Part shown: positions 53,491 to 62,856 of the stretch, one piece after another
Numbering within the stretch: position 1 is the stretch's first letter
Layout of the letters: every line of letters starts with the position of its first letter
NCBI RefSeq assembly: GCF_029266855.1
Contig: NZ_JAQSWB010000001.1
Coordinates: 868,001-932,000 of the forward strand
DNA from: Fluviicola sp.
GTDB lineage: Bacteria > Bacteroidota > Bacteroidia > Flavobacteriales_D > Crocinitomicaceae
Direction: 5' to 3'
DNA: 64,000 nucleotides
Program-made: the position numbers and the translations under genes
Notes under the pieces: model-generated
Seen by the model: only the letters and a program-made list of their open reading frames with translations
Told to the model about the DNA's origin: nothing
Database searches by the model: none

Positions 53491-55188
53491 CTACAGTTTT
53501 ACCACGAATTTTCCGTTGCGGCTTTTCCCGTTTTCAAACTGCATCCGAACAATATACATCCCTTCGGGGAATCCGGCAAGCGAAATCGGCTGGGTTTTCT
53601 CATATTCTCCGGAATACATGATCCTTCCGTAAGTATCCGTGATAATTACCCAAGCGCTCTGATGCTCTTCCGAAAAGGAAAGTTTAATGTTTTCACTGGC
53701 AGGATTCGGATAAATGATTAATGCTTCATCTGCGGTTAAAATGCTTAATCCCAGGTCTCCCTCGCAATCTGCCGGTAAGGAAGCTAAAGTATTATCTGTA
53801 TATGAAGCAAACCAGACATCCGGTAAATTGGTCGGAGTACTGTTGATGGTAGTCCCATCAAATTGTTCCTGTCCCTGGTATCTCCCAGCCATTGCAATTT
53901 TGTTTGAAGGAGAAACGGAAACATTGCTTACAGAAGTATTCCCGGGACCGCTTGTATATTTATGCCAGATGTAATTCCCGTCTTCATCAAGTTTGATTAA
54001 AAGAGCATCCATTGTTCCCAGCGGTGAAGGAGAATAAGGCCCGGCGTAGTTTATCTCTCCCCAAAACTCGAAATTAAAAAAAACGTCATTGCGGTCGTTA
54101 CAGGCAATTCCACCGGACAGATCACCCCCCGAACTGTAAAATTGCTTCATCCAAAGCAAATCCAGGTTGTTATCCAGTTTCGCAACAAATACATCTCGTG
54201 ATGAGGCAGCGATAAGGGTCGTACTTTCAAGCTGAATGGAATCAATAAATTCTCCCAGAAAAAGGACATTTCCACATTTGTCGAGCGTAATTTCCTTTGC
54301 AATGTTATAAGTTGACTGCGGAATAATCGCCCGGATAAAATTCCCTGCGGAATCTGTTTTGATAACCGTTGTTAAACTCGTTGATGAAATGGTATCATTC
54401 CCCATTACAACTGCACTGTCAAGCCCCATCATAAAGAAAAGGTTTCCTTCTTCGTCAACAGCCGTTGAGCCAATACCGCTGGGAGAATTGAACGCTCCCG
54501 TAACCAGGTTTGAAAAACGTCTGGCCCAAACAGGTGTTCCGTCGGAATTCAATTTGGCATAAAAACCATATGGCGACATACCTCCTGCTAAAGCCGGGTT
54601 TCCTGCCAATGTATCATTTCCGATAATGATTCCTTTGAAATAAGCTCCTGTAAGGATCAGCTGGTTATCCGGGGTGACGGAAATCGTTGATCCGATGCAA
54701 ATATTGTTGCCAAAGTGTGATTCTTCTACTCCTTTTACCCACTGCACAACACCCGCCGAATTGATTTTGGCATAAAAGAGATCCAGGTTCCCGTTGGCCG
54801 GCACAGAGTAATTCACTCCCCCAAGCGTAATGGACTCCGAAAGGAAGACACCTGTCAGGTAAATGTTGTTCTCATGATCAACAGAAACACCAGTTACCTG
54901 AGCACCTTGCTGGTTAACCGTTCCGGTATAATTGGTTTCAACCGACCACAGCAGCATGCCATTGGTATCGTATTTCTTTACCCAAGTGTTGGAAGCTCCG
55001 TTTGTTCCGCCTGAAGGAGCTATGATTTGCCGAATACCTGTCAAAACAAGCTGATTCGAATAATCGTGGATTACTTTAATGGAAGCCTCTGTTCCGACCT
55101 GATTCTGTGTGCGTGCAAAATCCAGTTGCTGAGCGAATACATCGCCGACAGGACTAAAAAGCAAAACTGCTAAAAATAATTTCTTCAT
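53491..55188 (-). CDS. T9SS-secreted SBBP-type beta-propeller protein
   Basis: A 565-residue protein with a signal peptide (ending VFAQ) and repeats like those of SBBP/beta-propeller proteins: WVKKYDTNGMLLWSVETNYT, VSVDHENNIYLTGVF, FYAKLNSDGTPVWARRF, VAVKLDNN-like VFVAKLDNNLDLLWMKQFYS, ALLIKLDEDGNYIWHKYT. T9SS type A sorting domain at the end (IYPNPASENIKLSFS, ending NGKFVVKL). Predicted secreted or surface-exposed; the propeller is a likely binding scaffold. No catalytic residues apparent. Its 5' end lies 92 bp from the next minus-strand gene (TPR-LuxR). Confidence 0.85.
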   Translation of the reverse strand: MKKLFLAVLLFSPVGDVFAQQLDFARTQNQVGTEASIKVIHDYSNQLVLTGIRQIIAPSGGTNGASNTWVKKYDTNGMLLWSVETNYTGTVNQQGAQVTGVSVDHENNIYLTGVFLSESITLGGVNYSVPANGNLDLFYAKINSAGVVQWVKGVEESHFGNNICIGSTISVTPDNQLILTGAYFKGIIIGNDTLAGNPALAGGMSPYGFYAKLNSDGTPVWARRFSNLVTGAFNSPSGIGSTAVDEEGNLFFMMGLDSAVVMGNDTISSTSLTTVIKTDSAGNFIRAIIPQSTYNIAKEITLDKCGNVLFLGEFIDSIQLESTTLIAASSRDVFVAKLDNNLDLLWMKQFYSSGGDLSGGIACNDRNDVFFNFEFWGEINYAGPYSPSPLGTMDALLIKLDEDGNYIWHKYTSGPGNTSVSNVSVSPSNKIAMAGRYQGQEQFDGTTINSTPTNLPDVWFASYTDNTLASLPADCEGDLGLSILTADEALIIYPNPASENIKLSFSEEHQSAWVIITDTYGRIMYSGEYEKTQPISLAGFPEGMYIVRMQFENGKSRNGKFVVKL

Positions 55189-55280
55189 AGTATTTTTCTG
55201 ATTTCGTCAAAGATCGCCTGTTCCATTAACCTTTCACAAAAAACCAGGTATTGAAAAGGTGACAGATCCATTAAAAAGAT

Positions 55281-56969
55281 CTATGTCAGTTGATTAAGAA
55301 AATCAGAAAGGTTTTCATCTGCTTCCAAATCCAGCTTTTTACGTACCCTGTAACGCCCAGATTTGACCGCATCAACAGAAAGATTTAAAATTTCAGCGGT
55401 TTCTTTCAAACTCAAACGCATCCGTGTGAGTGAACACAGGCGCAAGTCATTATTGGTCAGGGAAGGCGCAACCTTTTTCAATGCTTCGTAAAAACCTTTG
55501 TGCTGATCTTCGAAATAATATCCGAAGACTTCTTTATCTCCATCCAGGAACAGGGAATCGATCACATCCTCCTTGAGTTGTTCCTGCATATCCTGTTTGT
55601 CGCGGTATTCTGCAAATTTCCGTTCAATTTCCGCAATCGCTTTATTCCTGTTTTCCACTTTGTCACCGAATTCGCGGATACGTTCGTTCTTACGTTCAAC
55701 GAGAGCTTCATTCAATCTTCGTTTTCCGCGTTCTTTCCTGAAAAACAATACAGCAATAACCGTAAGAAGCACTAAACCTGCAATAATACCCGTTCCAATA
55801 ATCCGGACACGCAGTTCGTTGCTTTCCCGGATCTTCTGCTGCAGGGTCAGTTCACGGATTTCCGTTTCCTTGCGCAAAAATTCCAGGTTGTTCTGTGTTT
55901 CCTCCAAAGCTGCCGAAACCGTTTGCATTTTCAGGGAATCGGCCGTTGTTAATCCAAGTTCATAGTAAAAAGCCGCACTATCCAATTTATTCATTGAAGC
56001 ATAGGTGCGGGCCATATCGCGGTAAAGCTTCCCTGACTTTCCGTAATAGGGAAATTCGTGCTGAAGAGTCTGGAAGTGACGTAATGCCTCTCCATATTTT
56101 TTTTGATACTGGTCAATGTTTCCAAGGCAATGCATGATTTCCGGGTTTCTTTGCCCGATTTCCCGGAAAATAGAATCCGAAAGAAGGAAATACTTTTTGG
56201 CAAGGGGCCACTTGTTGTTACGGAAATAGTAAGATCCAAGGTTCATGTACACAGTACCCCTCAGGTCGTTTGAAACCGGATGCTTACTTTTTTGCAGCAG
56301 CTTTCTGAAAAGCTCTTCCGGATTTCCTTTTCCGGTGCTTATATTAGCTACGATCAGGTTGTTCATTATCCTCGGTAAATCGGTGGTTTCTTTCTGCTCA
56401 AGGGCACAGGAATATGCTTCTTTAAAGTAAGCCTCACTCTTTTTTGGATTTCCCAGGGTATAAACAGTCATTCCCAGGTTATTTAAAACAGCACAATAAG
56501 TGTTCCCGCAATCAGTTTTCCTGCAAATCTTTAATGAACGGCTGAAGTAAACAAGCGCCGAATCTGTTTTGTTCATGGTGTTGAACATTAAACCGATATT
56601 ACAGTAAGCCTTTGCTCTCTCAACATCTTGTTTCGTTGAAAGGTAATTCAATTCCCTGCGAAAATGAACCATAGCGGAATCTGCTTTCTGAATCGTATAG
56701 AAATACAATCCTTTCAAACCCTCCGCTTTCGCCATTCCTTTCTTTGAATGTGTCTGTGCTGCCAGTTTGTACATTTCATCCAGGCAGTGGTATGCCCGTT
56801 TCTGATCAAAATCCATATATACATCATACAGATCTTCATACAAGCGAATTTTAGTTGCATCACTTTTGGCCGTGCGGATTTTTTGTAAAAGTTCTGCCTG
56901 CTTCCATTTGGGATTTTGTTTCCCCAGGGAAAGCATTGGCAGGAGGCAACATAGTATTATCAGGCGCAT
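55281..56969 (-). CDS. TPR transmembrane regulator with LuxR-type HTH
   Basis: A 562-residue protein of the same type as 38840-40498: signal-like start, about seven TPR repeats (YFSRSLKICRKTDC, SEAYFKEAYSCALEQKETTD, ALRHFQTLQHEFPYYGKSGK), a transmembrane helix (about 392-412), a coiled coil, and a C-terminal HTH (LTNNDLRLCSLTRMRLSLKE, LNLSVDAVKSGRYRVRKKL). It likely responds to a peptide or ligand outside the membrane. Sequence identity to its relative is low outside the HTH, so they are not recent duplicates. Targets unknown; the T9SS gene just downstream could be one. Confidence 0.86.
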   Translation of the reverse strand: MRLIILCCLLPMLSLGKQNPKWKQAELLQKIRTAKSDATKIRLYEDLYDVYMDFDQKRAYHCLDEMYKLAAQTHSKKGMAKAEGLKGLYFYTIQKADSAMVHFRRELNYLSTKQDVERAKAYCNIGLMFNTMNKTDSALVYFSRSLKICRKTDCGNTYCAVLNNLGMTVYTLGNPKKSEAYFKEAYSCALEQKETTDLPRIMNNLIVANISTGKGNPEELFRKLLQKSKHPVSNDLRGTVYMNLGSYYFRNNKWPLAKKYFLLSDSIFREIGQRNPEIMHCLGNIDQYQKKYGEALRHFQTLQHEFPYYGKSGKLYRDMARTYASMNKLDSAAFYYELGLTTADSLKMQTVSAALEETQNNLEFLRKETEIRELTLQQKIRESNELRVRIIGTGIIAGLVLLTVIAVLFFRKERGKRRLNEALVERKNERIREFGDKVENRNKAIAEIERKFAEYRDKQDMQEQLKEDVIDSLFLDGDKEVFGYYFEDQHKGFYEALKKVAPSLTNNDLRLCSLTRMRLSLKETAEILNLSVDAVKSGRYRVRKKLDLEADENLSDFLNQLT

Positions 56970-57217
56970 CAGTTTATTTTGCCTTAAAACTACAATATGT
57001 TTTTCTTAATCACTGACGACCTTTGCGTTTTGAGACAAATTTTCCAATCCGAATGATTTCCGAAAAGAATTGCATAATTACAAGAGTCTTTATTCAAGCA
57101 TAACAAGACATCGATCAAACAATTAAGATATGTAAAATATGTAATAAATATCACCATGTGTGTAAAATAAAACATGCTCAGATTTCTTAAAATTGGCTAT
57201 ACATTAAACCACGGAAT

Positions 57218-58474
57218 ATGAAATACGTATTTACATTATTGTTATTATCCGGATTCACTGCTTACAGCCAAGACACAACCTATAACCATTTTTCAGTGAA
57301 TGCCGAATTCGGATTGAATAATCCGATCTATCCGACGAGTCCCGGTTATGATGCCGCCACACTCAATCTCTTTCATGTAGGATTAGGATTCAGGTATGCG
57401 ATCAACACCAAATTCGGATTGCGGCTTGGCTTGGGTTATGACAACTTCAGAGATGGTCCCGGATCCCGGTATTTTTCTTCTGAATATTACCGTGCATCAC
57501 TGGAAGGAGTTGCCAATCTCGGAAATATCATGGATTTTCAGTCCTGGACCCGCCGGATAGGCTTGCTCTTTCACATGGGAGGAGGTTATTCTGTCCTGAA
57601 CGGTGCATTGATTAATCCGGATCACATCATGCATGCTATCATCGGGCTTACACCGCAGATTCGCTTATCCGAACATTTTAGTCTCTACGTGGACGGAACG
57701 GTCATCGGAAACATTTATCAGGATTACACTTATGACCTGCAGGCTCCTAACAATGGCCGGGGCGTAGACGGTTACCTAATCAATGTTTCTCTGGGGCTGG
57801 AATACTATATTGGGCGCAGAGCACAGCACGCCGATTGGGTATTTGTACCAGACAAAAACTATGAAATAGAATCCCTTAAGCAGCGTGTGGAGAGATTGGA
57901 GCAACAACAACGTGACGATGACGGAGACGGTGTTGCCAATTGGCTCGATGAAGAACCGGGAACTCCAGCCGGAGCTATGGTCGATACCAAAGGACGTACC
58001 ATGGCACCACGTGACAGTGACGGGGATAATATTCCTGACGACGTGGATGATTGTCCGTTTGAAAAAGGTTCTCCTGCAATGAAAGGTTGTCCGGAACGCA
58101 CCGGGAATATTTCACCGAACAGCAGTAATGCAACCATTGCACTCATAGAGCAAAGTGAAGTAAAATTTGCAACTGACAAAGCCGACATCTCTCCATCCTT
58201 TAGACAAATGCTCAAAGGAATTGCAACAGTAATGAAAGACAATCCTTCTTACAAGCTGCATATAACAGGGCATGCGGATGACCGTGCATCGGAAGAATAC
58301 AACATGACCCTTTCACAGCAACGCGCCGATGCTGCAAAAGCTTACCTCATTGAACAAGGGATATCCGGCGACAGGCTTACAACGGAAGCCAAAGGGGAAA
58401 CCCAGCTTAAAAATCCGCTTAGAACAGTTGAAGCAAGAGCGGAAAACCGCCGGGTACAATTCGACGTGCGCTAA
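57218..58474 (+). CDS. OmpA-family outer-membrane protein
   Basis: A 418-residue protein. Signal peptide (ending AYS), an N-terminal beta-barrel (about 20-215), a short coiled coil (LKQRVERLEQQ, about 225), thrombospondin type 3-like calcium repeats (DDDGDGVANWLDEEP, DSDGDNIPDDVDDCP, about 240-290), and a C-terminal OmpA peptidoglycan-binding domain (about 310-418: ITGHADDRASEEYNMTLSQQ, AENRRVQFDVR). It anchors the outer membrane to the cell wall and is a typical abundant Bacteroidota protein. It has its own terminator. It faces the tagged effector-like protease gene tail to tail. Confidence 0.9.
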   Translation: MKYVFTLLLLSGFTAYSQDTTYNHFSVNAEFGLNNPIYPTSPGYDAATLNLFHVGLGFRYAINTKFGLRLGLGYDNFRDGPGSRYFSSEYYRASLEGVANLGNIMDFQSWTRRIGLLFHMGGGYSVLNGALINPDHIMHAIIGLTPQIRLSEHFSLYVDGTVIGNIYQDYTYDLQAPNNGRGVDGYLINVSLGLEYYIGRRAQHADWVFVPDKNYEIESLKQRVERLEQQQRDDDGDGVANWLDEEPGTPAGAMVDTKGRTMAPRDSDGDNIPDDVDDCPFEKGSPAMKGCPERTGNISPNSSNATIALIEQSEVKFATDKADISPSFRQMLKGIATVMKDNPSYKLHITGHADDRASEEYNMTLSQQRADAAKAYLIEQGISGDRLTTEAKGETQLKNPLRTVEARAENRRVQFDVR

Positions 58475-58499
58475 ACATAGCTTTTTATAAACCTAAGAA

Positions 58500-58534
58500 G
58501 TCCGGTCCCAATTATAGAGGGATCGGGCTTTTTT
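58500..58534 (+). terminator. Terminator after the OmpA gene
   Basis: A stem TCCGGTCCC/GGGATCGGG with two G-T pairs, followed by six T residues, 26 bp after the stop. Confidence 0.85.
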
Positions 58535-58550
58535 ATTTATAGTAACACAA

Positions 58551-60275
58551 TCACAACGTTTCATCCGGGTCGGTCTTTTGTCTTTTAGCAGGATTTTGAA
58601 CTGATTGACTTGCTTGCTGAATCTGCTGCTGCTGGAACTGAGCGAATTGCTGTTGAATCTGGTGCAGCTGCTGGAGCAATTGCGCCTGGACCTGATCAGG
58701 CTGCAGCTGTATTTGCTGTACTGCCTGTACTTGTTGCTGCTGGTTGAAAAGCTGAATCTGCTGGTGCGCCTGCTGAACAGCGCTTGCCAATTGTGGCGGA
58801 GCCTGTAAAGTTTGAGGTGGGGCCTGAGGTGGCGGAGCTTGCATGTTTTGCTGTGGAACCTGAACCTGAGGAGCTTGCTGCTGAAGAGCCTGGGGCTGCT
58901 GCACTGGCGGAACGGGAAGGTAATCTATTCGCGCAATCACATCATCGACCTTAGCCTGTGGAATGGGTGCAGTGGGATCTTTTTTTCCGTGCGGATTTTT
59001 TAATACCAGGTTCTGTACAGAAGATGCCGGCAGAATAATATAGACGTGATCCTCGATCAAGCCCAGGAAAGCTGCATTCATCAGCGCATCATCACTCGCA
59101 TCGGTCGATAAGGTCTCGCTGCTTGCTGTGACCTTTTTAGTGGTAGCAGTAGCTGCAGCATCGCTCCCTACTGCCAGGATCATATTCGCATACGGCTGAG
59201 TGCCTGCACCAGGTGGGATCAGTGTTTGAGGCTGGGTATGACCGAGCAGCTGAAACCCGATATTGGCATCTTTATCATCGAGTCCCTGATAGGAGCCACC
59301 TCCGTAACTTTTCGCGGCAGCTTTTTCAAGCAATGATGGCCACACCGGTGTGGGAGTTCCACCCGATATCTTCGCCGGTAAACCCAATTGCTGCTGCGCA
59401 TACAAAAACTCCTTTTGTCCTGTACCCACATCTACAGCAGGAATCCAGCCGGATATGGTAACCATTTGCGTCTGTGCTCCCATTCCCGAATTGATATTTA
59501 CCGTATTTCCCAGTTTTACATCGTAATCCTGTCCGTTCTGCCGGATCAGTGAAGCAATGTGACTATTCCAGTAATTCGACATGGTCATTGCCATCATCGG
59601 TGCGATAAGCCAGCAGTCTCCCATTTCACCCTGTGTAACATCCTTGGCATCCGGCGCCTGGTTATTGTAAGCATTCCCACTTACCTCAAACAGTTCGGTA
59701 TTGTCCCGGGTATTCCACGGATCAAGTTCAGGTTCCGGGTCATAATACGCATCGTTACCGGTTGGGATGAAAAAATTGGCACCGCGTGCAGTGAGTGGCT
59801 GAAGCTGCGTGTATGTCCCATTGACGTTGAATCCAACTACCAGGTAAACCTGTCCTTGCACTGTCTTCGGGAATCTGCCAGACCTTGCTTTTTGATTCAC
59901 AAGGCCGGTTTTGGTCTTGTATCTTCCCTCCTCTTCGTGATTAACCCGGTAAGCTGTTCCCTGGTTCAGCTGTAATTGTACAGGGGCCTCATTCGTTTGT
60001 TCTGCTTCGGTTTGCTGCTCTCCTATTTCTACGGATTGAATAGCCTTAGTGAAGCGTACTTTTTTACCGACAGCATTTTCACCTGCCAGTTTCTGCAGCT
60101 GTCCGATCTTTTGTGCTTTCGAACTTTGGTTCGCTGTTTCCTGTATTTTTTTCTGAACAATTGCATCCGGACGATTATCCTGGAGCTGAAAAGAAACATG
60201 CCCTGCATTTCCTTTATGCTGCTTGTCTTCCGATTCATTGTTTGAGGATTGTTCCTTATTAACGTGAGTATACAT
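58551..60275 (-). CDS. Effector-like calpain-type cysteine protease, Gln-rich, NLS-like tail
   Basis: A 574-residue protein with four parts. Leader (about 27-66) with LQDNRPDAIVQKKIQETA and KIGQLQ, matching the leader of the 47443-48711 protein. A calpain-like protease domain (about 180-450) with C221 in QGEMGDCWLIAPM, H410 in EDHVYII and N427 in NPHG: the complete Cys-His-Asn triad. Gln/Pro/Ala-rich tail (about 457-560). A short C-terminus NPAKRQKTDPDETL whose PAKRQKTD resembles a eukaryotic nuclear localisation signal (c-Myc PAAKRVKLD). No signal peptide or sorting domain. Likely an effector exported by a dedicated machine; target organism unknown. Confidence 0.75.
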   Translation of the reverse strand: MYTHVNKEQSSNNESEDKQHKGNAGHVSFQLQDNRPDAIVQKKIQETANQSSKAQKIGQLQKLAGENAVGKKVRFTKAIQSVEIGEQQTEAEQTNEAPVQLQLNQGTAYRVNHEEEGRYKTKTGLVNQKARSGRFPKTVQGQVYLVVGFNVNGTYTQLQPLTARGANFFIPTGNDAYYDPEPELDPWNTRDNTELFEVSGNAYNNQAPDAKDVTQGEMGDCWLIAPMMAMTMSNYWNSHIASLIRQNGQDYDVKLGNTVNINSGMGAQTQMVTISGWIPAVDVGTGQKEFLYAQQQLGLPAKISGGTPTPVWPSLLEKAAAKSYGGGSYQGLDDKDANIGFQLLGHTQPQTLIPPGAGTQPYANMILAVGSDAAATATTKKVTASSETLSTDASDDALMNAAFLGLIEDHVYIILPASSVQNLVLKNPHGKKDPTAPIPQAKVDDVIARIDYLPVPPVQQPQALQQQAPQVQVPQQNMQAPPPQAPPQTLQAPPQLASAVQQAHQQIQLFNQQQQVQAVQQIQLQPDQVQAQLLQQLHQIQQQFAQFQQQQIQQASQSVQNPAKRQKTDPDETL

Positions 60276-60370
60276 GCACGGGTAATTGTGAATAGTTGTT
60301 TCGAATATACTGATTCTGCGGAAAAAAGCAAGCGCGATTTCACCTGTCAGAAGGATTACATCCCTAAATT

Positions 60371-61321
60371 TTATTTCTTTTTCTTTTTCTTCGCTTTAAA
60401 TGGCCAACGAAGTTTGAGGTTCCCCATACTTTCGTCAAAATTACCCGCTCCATTTTCAACATGTGTCAATACAGAGTCCAATCGTTTAATATATTCCGTA
60501 TCCGTGAATAAAACCCGAACCAGGCCTTCCCCGTTTTTCAGACTCTCCGACATCACTTGAAAATTTCCGGAAATGATGGCTAAACTATCTGAGAGTGTTC
60601 GGATATTGACAATCATATGCTCGAAATTAGTTCTCAATGCCGTGTCTTTCAGAAGTAATCCCGCGGTTCCTTTACCTTCATTCACAGCACGAACAATATT
60701 CCTCAGATCACCTGTAATAACGGCTGTATTCTCTCCTGTATACCTGAAATGGGTAATTGCTGATTGAACATTCTCTGATACCGTTGGATCAAGCAGCAAG
60801 TTCAATAATGATCGATCATTGTTCAGTTTTCCGGAGAGCATTCTTAAATCTGCTGATATGGCGTTTAAATTTTGATTGGTGTTGTTCAGCGTCCGGAGTG
60901 TAGCATCCATTTCTACCGTTTTCAAAGTCAGCAGTTTGTCTCCTTCTTTTATAATAGCTGCGGTACTATGAGACGAATGAATGTTAATGATTTTGTTTCC
61001 CATTATACCGTCTGTTCCAATTACTGCTACCGCATCCTTTCGGATAAACCGACAGGCATCCAAATCAATCGACATCAGGACTATAACAGATGTGTCACTC
61101 GTTATTTCGATCTGATCAACAGTACCGACGTCAATTCCTGCAAAACGCACACTATTTCCTTTCCGGAGACCATTGACATTATAAAATTCGGCTTTAATCA
61201 GAACTGTAGAGCCAAATAGTCTTTGTTTGCTCCCGACATAATAAAGTGCTGAAATGATTCCCAAAGAACCGATCAATACTATAATCCCCAACCTGATATT
61301 TCTACTTGTTTCCTTTTTCAT
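60371..61321 (-). CDS. MlaD family (MCE) lipid-transport protein
   Basis: A 316-residue protein anchored by an N-terminal helix (about 11-28) with an MCE domain (about 38-115: GSTVLIKAEFYNVNGLRKGN, VRFAGIDVGTVDQIEI), then a long alpha-helical region predicted to extend through the periplasm. It is the substrate-binding component of the MlaFED-type ABC system that moves phospholipids between membranes. Its ATG overlaps the mlaF stop by four bases, so it is the last gene of the mlaE-mlaF-mlaD operon. Ends in Lys-rich AKKKKKK. Bacteroidota versions lack mlaBCA nearby. Confidence 0.88.
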   Translation of the reverse strand: MKKETSRNIRLGIIVLIGSLGIISALYYVGSKQRLFGSTVLIKAEFYNVNGLRKGNSVRFAGIDVGTVDQIEITSDTSVIVLMSIDLDACRFIRKDAVAVIGTDGIMGNKIINIHSSHSTAAIIKEGDKLLTLKTVEMDATLRTLNNTNQNLNAISADLRMLSGKLNNDRSLLNLLLDPTVSENVQSAITHFRYTGENTAVITGDLRNIVRAVNEGKGTAGLLLKDTALRTNFEHMIVNIRTLSDSLAIISGNFQVMSESLKNGEGLVRVLFTDTEYIKRLDSVLTHVENGAGNFDESMGNLKLRWPFKAKKKKKK

Positions 61322-62088
61322 GGCTCAAAAAATTTTCGTACAGCTTCATCCCCCGATTGCCGGAGTTGCTCATATGTACCTTCTTCATAACATCTTCCGT
61401 CGATCAGCATAATAATCTTTTCCGCAACCCTTTTCACGCAATTCATATCATGAGATATAATAATCGAAGAAGTTTGGTATTTGCGTCCAAGTTCAACAAT
61501 AAGATCACTAATCTCCCTGGCTGTAATTGGGTCGAGACCGGTCGTCGGTTCATCATACAATATTATTTCAGGCTTAAGAATGATGGTCCTCGCCAATGCA
61601 ATTCTTTTTCGCATTCCTCCTGAAAGTTCAGAGGGCATCATATCTGCAGTGTTTGGCAAACCAACATTGGCCAGAGCCTTCTCGACAAGCAGATTCACTT
61701 CCTTTTCCTCCATTTGCCGGCGGTGTCTTCGCAGGGGAAACTCAAGATTCTCCCTAACAGTCATCGAATCATACAATGCGTTGCTTTGAAAAAGGAATCC
61801 TATCCGGGAACGCACTTTATCTATTTCATGAAGTCCAATGCCCGAGATATTTCGCTGTAATACATGAATAACTCCCGAATCCGGTTTAATCAGACCGATA
61901 ATACATTTAATTAAAACCGATTTTCCGGAACCGGATCTCCCAAGAATAACAATATTCTGACCTTTTTCCAGGGTCATACTAAAATCGCGAAGTACTTGAT
62001 TGTTCCCGAATGATTTGCAAACTTTCTCCAAACGAACGACTATGTCGCTGTTTACAGTATCTTGAATATGTTGGTTTTGTAAATTCAT
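61318..62088 (-). CDS. MlaF ABC transporter ATP-binding protein
   Basis: A 256-residue ATPase. Walker A GRSGSGKS (residues 50-57), ABC signature LSGGM (155-159), Walker B IILYDEP (175-181), and an H-loop SHD (about 216). Closest in type to MlaF/Ttg2A of phospholipid-transport systems, energising transfer through the MlaE permease. Its ATG overlaps the mlaE stop by four bases and its stop overlaps the mlaD start by four, so the operon is tightly coupled. An N-terminal 15-residue extension precedes the core. Confidence 0.92.
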   Translation of the reverse strand: MNLQNQHIQDTVNSDIVVRLEKVCKSFGNNQVLRDFSMTLEKGQNIVILGRSGSGKSVLIKCIIGLIKPDSGVIHVLQRNISGIGLHEIDKVRSRIGFLFQSNALYDSMTVRENLEFPLRRHRRQMEEKEVNLLVEKALANVGLPNTADMMPSELSGGMRKRIALARTIILKPEIILYDEPTTGLDPITAREISDLIVELGRKYQTSSIIISHDMNCVKRVAEKIIMLIDGRCYEEGTYEQLRQSGDEAVRKFFEP

Positions 62089-62849
62089 ACCAGTTGCAAT
62101 AAATCCGTAATCTGAACAGCCACCAGGTCAAGTATAAAAACGAGCAATGAGGAAATAACTACCGCCGCATTAGCCGACCATCCTACACCTTCGGTTCCGC
62201 GTTGGGTGGTATAGCCTTTATAGCAACCTATAATACCAATTGCAAAGCCAAAGAAGAATGTTTTGACAATTGATGGAATAATATCTCCGAAAGAAAGAGA
62301 ATCCAATACCTGTGCCCAATAGAGATTCCAGCTGATCGAACCGCGCAGGTTCACGCCAAGATACCCTCCGTAAAGTGAAATTGCATCCGCAAAAACAACC
62401 AGTAAAGGAACCATCAATGTAACAGCTGTTACTCGAGTTGCAACCAAATATTTAAAAGGATTGGTCCCTGAAACCTCCATGGCATCAATCTGTTCGGTCA
62501 CTTTCATTGACCCCAGTTCAGCACCGATCCCGGAACCGATCTTTCCGGCACAGATCAATGCAGTTATCACCGGAACTATCTCCCGGACAAGAGAAACAGA
62601 GATCATTCCGGGAAGCCAGGCTTCGGCCCCGAATTTAACAAGTGTCGGACGTGACTGAATAGTGATAACCAAACCGATAATAAAGCCCGTTATTATTACA
62701 AGTCCAAGCGATTTGTACCCGAGAAAAAAGCACTGCCGGAGCATTTCCTTGAATTCATATCCCTTTCGAAATGACACCCCGAAAAATCTGAGCGTAAACC
62801 GGGTGATATCTCCGATCTCAGTTACAATTCCTTTTAGATTCTGAGACAT
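62085..62849 (-). CDS. MlaE family ABC permease
   Basis: A 254-residue polytopic membrane protein with five to six hydrophobic helices and the MlaE signature in the middle: GAELGSMKVTEQIDAMEVSG. AWLPGMISVSLVREIVPVIT and the C-terminal GVGWSANAAVVISSLLVFIL also match. It forms the membrane pore of a phospholipid ABC transporter with MlaF and MlaD, likely maintaining outer-membrane lipid asymmetry. First large gene of the operon. A possible 37-codon gene ends 7 bp upstream of its ATG. Confidence 0.92.
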   Translation of the reverse strand: MSQNLKGIVTEIGDITRFTLRFFGVSFRKGYEFKEMLRQCFFLGYKSLGLVIITGFIIGLVITIQSRPTLVKFGAEAWLPGMISVSLVREIVPVITALICAGKIGSGIGAELGSMKVTEQIDAMEVSGTNPFKYLVATRVTAVTLMVPLLVVFADAISLYGGYLGVNLRGSISWNLYWAQVLDSLSFGDIIPSIVKTFFFGFAIGIIGCYKGYTTQRGTEGVGWSANAAVVISSLLVFILDLVAVQITDLLQLV

Positions 62850-62856
62850 ATCGTTC

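Noticed and set aside
47443..60275. A complete contractile injection system in the window
   Set aside because: No sheath, tube, baseplate or ATPase gene is present. Only cargo-like proteins are seen.
58551..60275. The Gln-rich tail as a sequencing or assembly artefact
   Set aside because: The frame stays open, mixed codons are used, and the tail ends in a distinct non-repetitive peptide.
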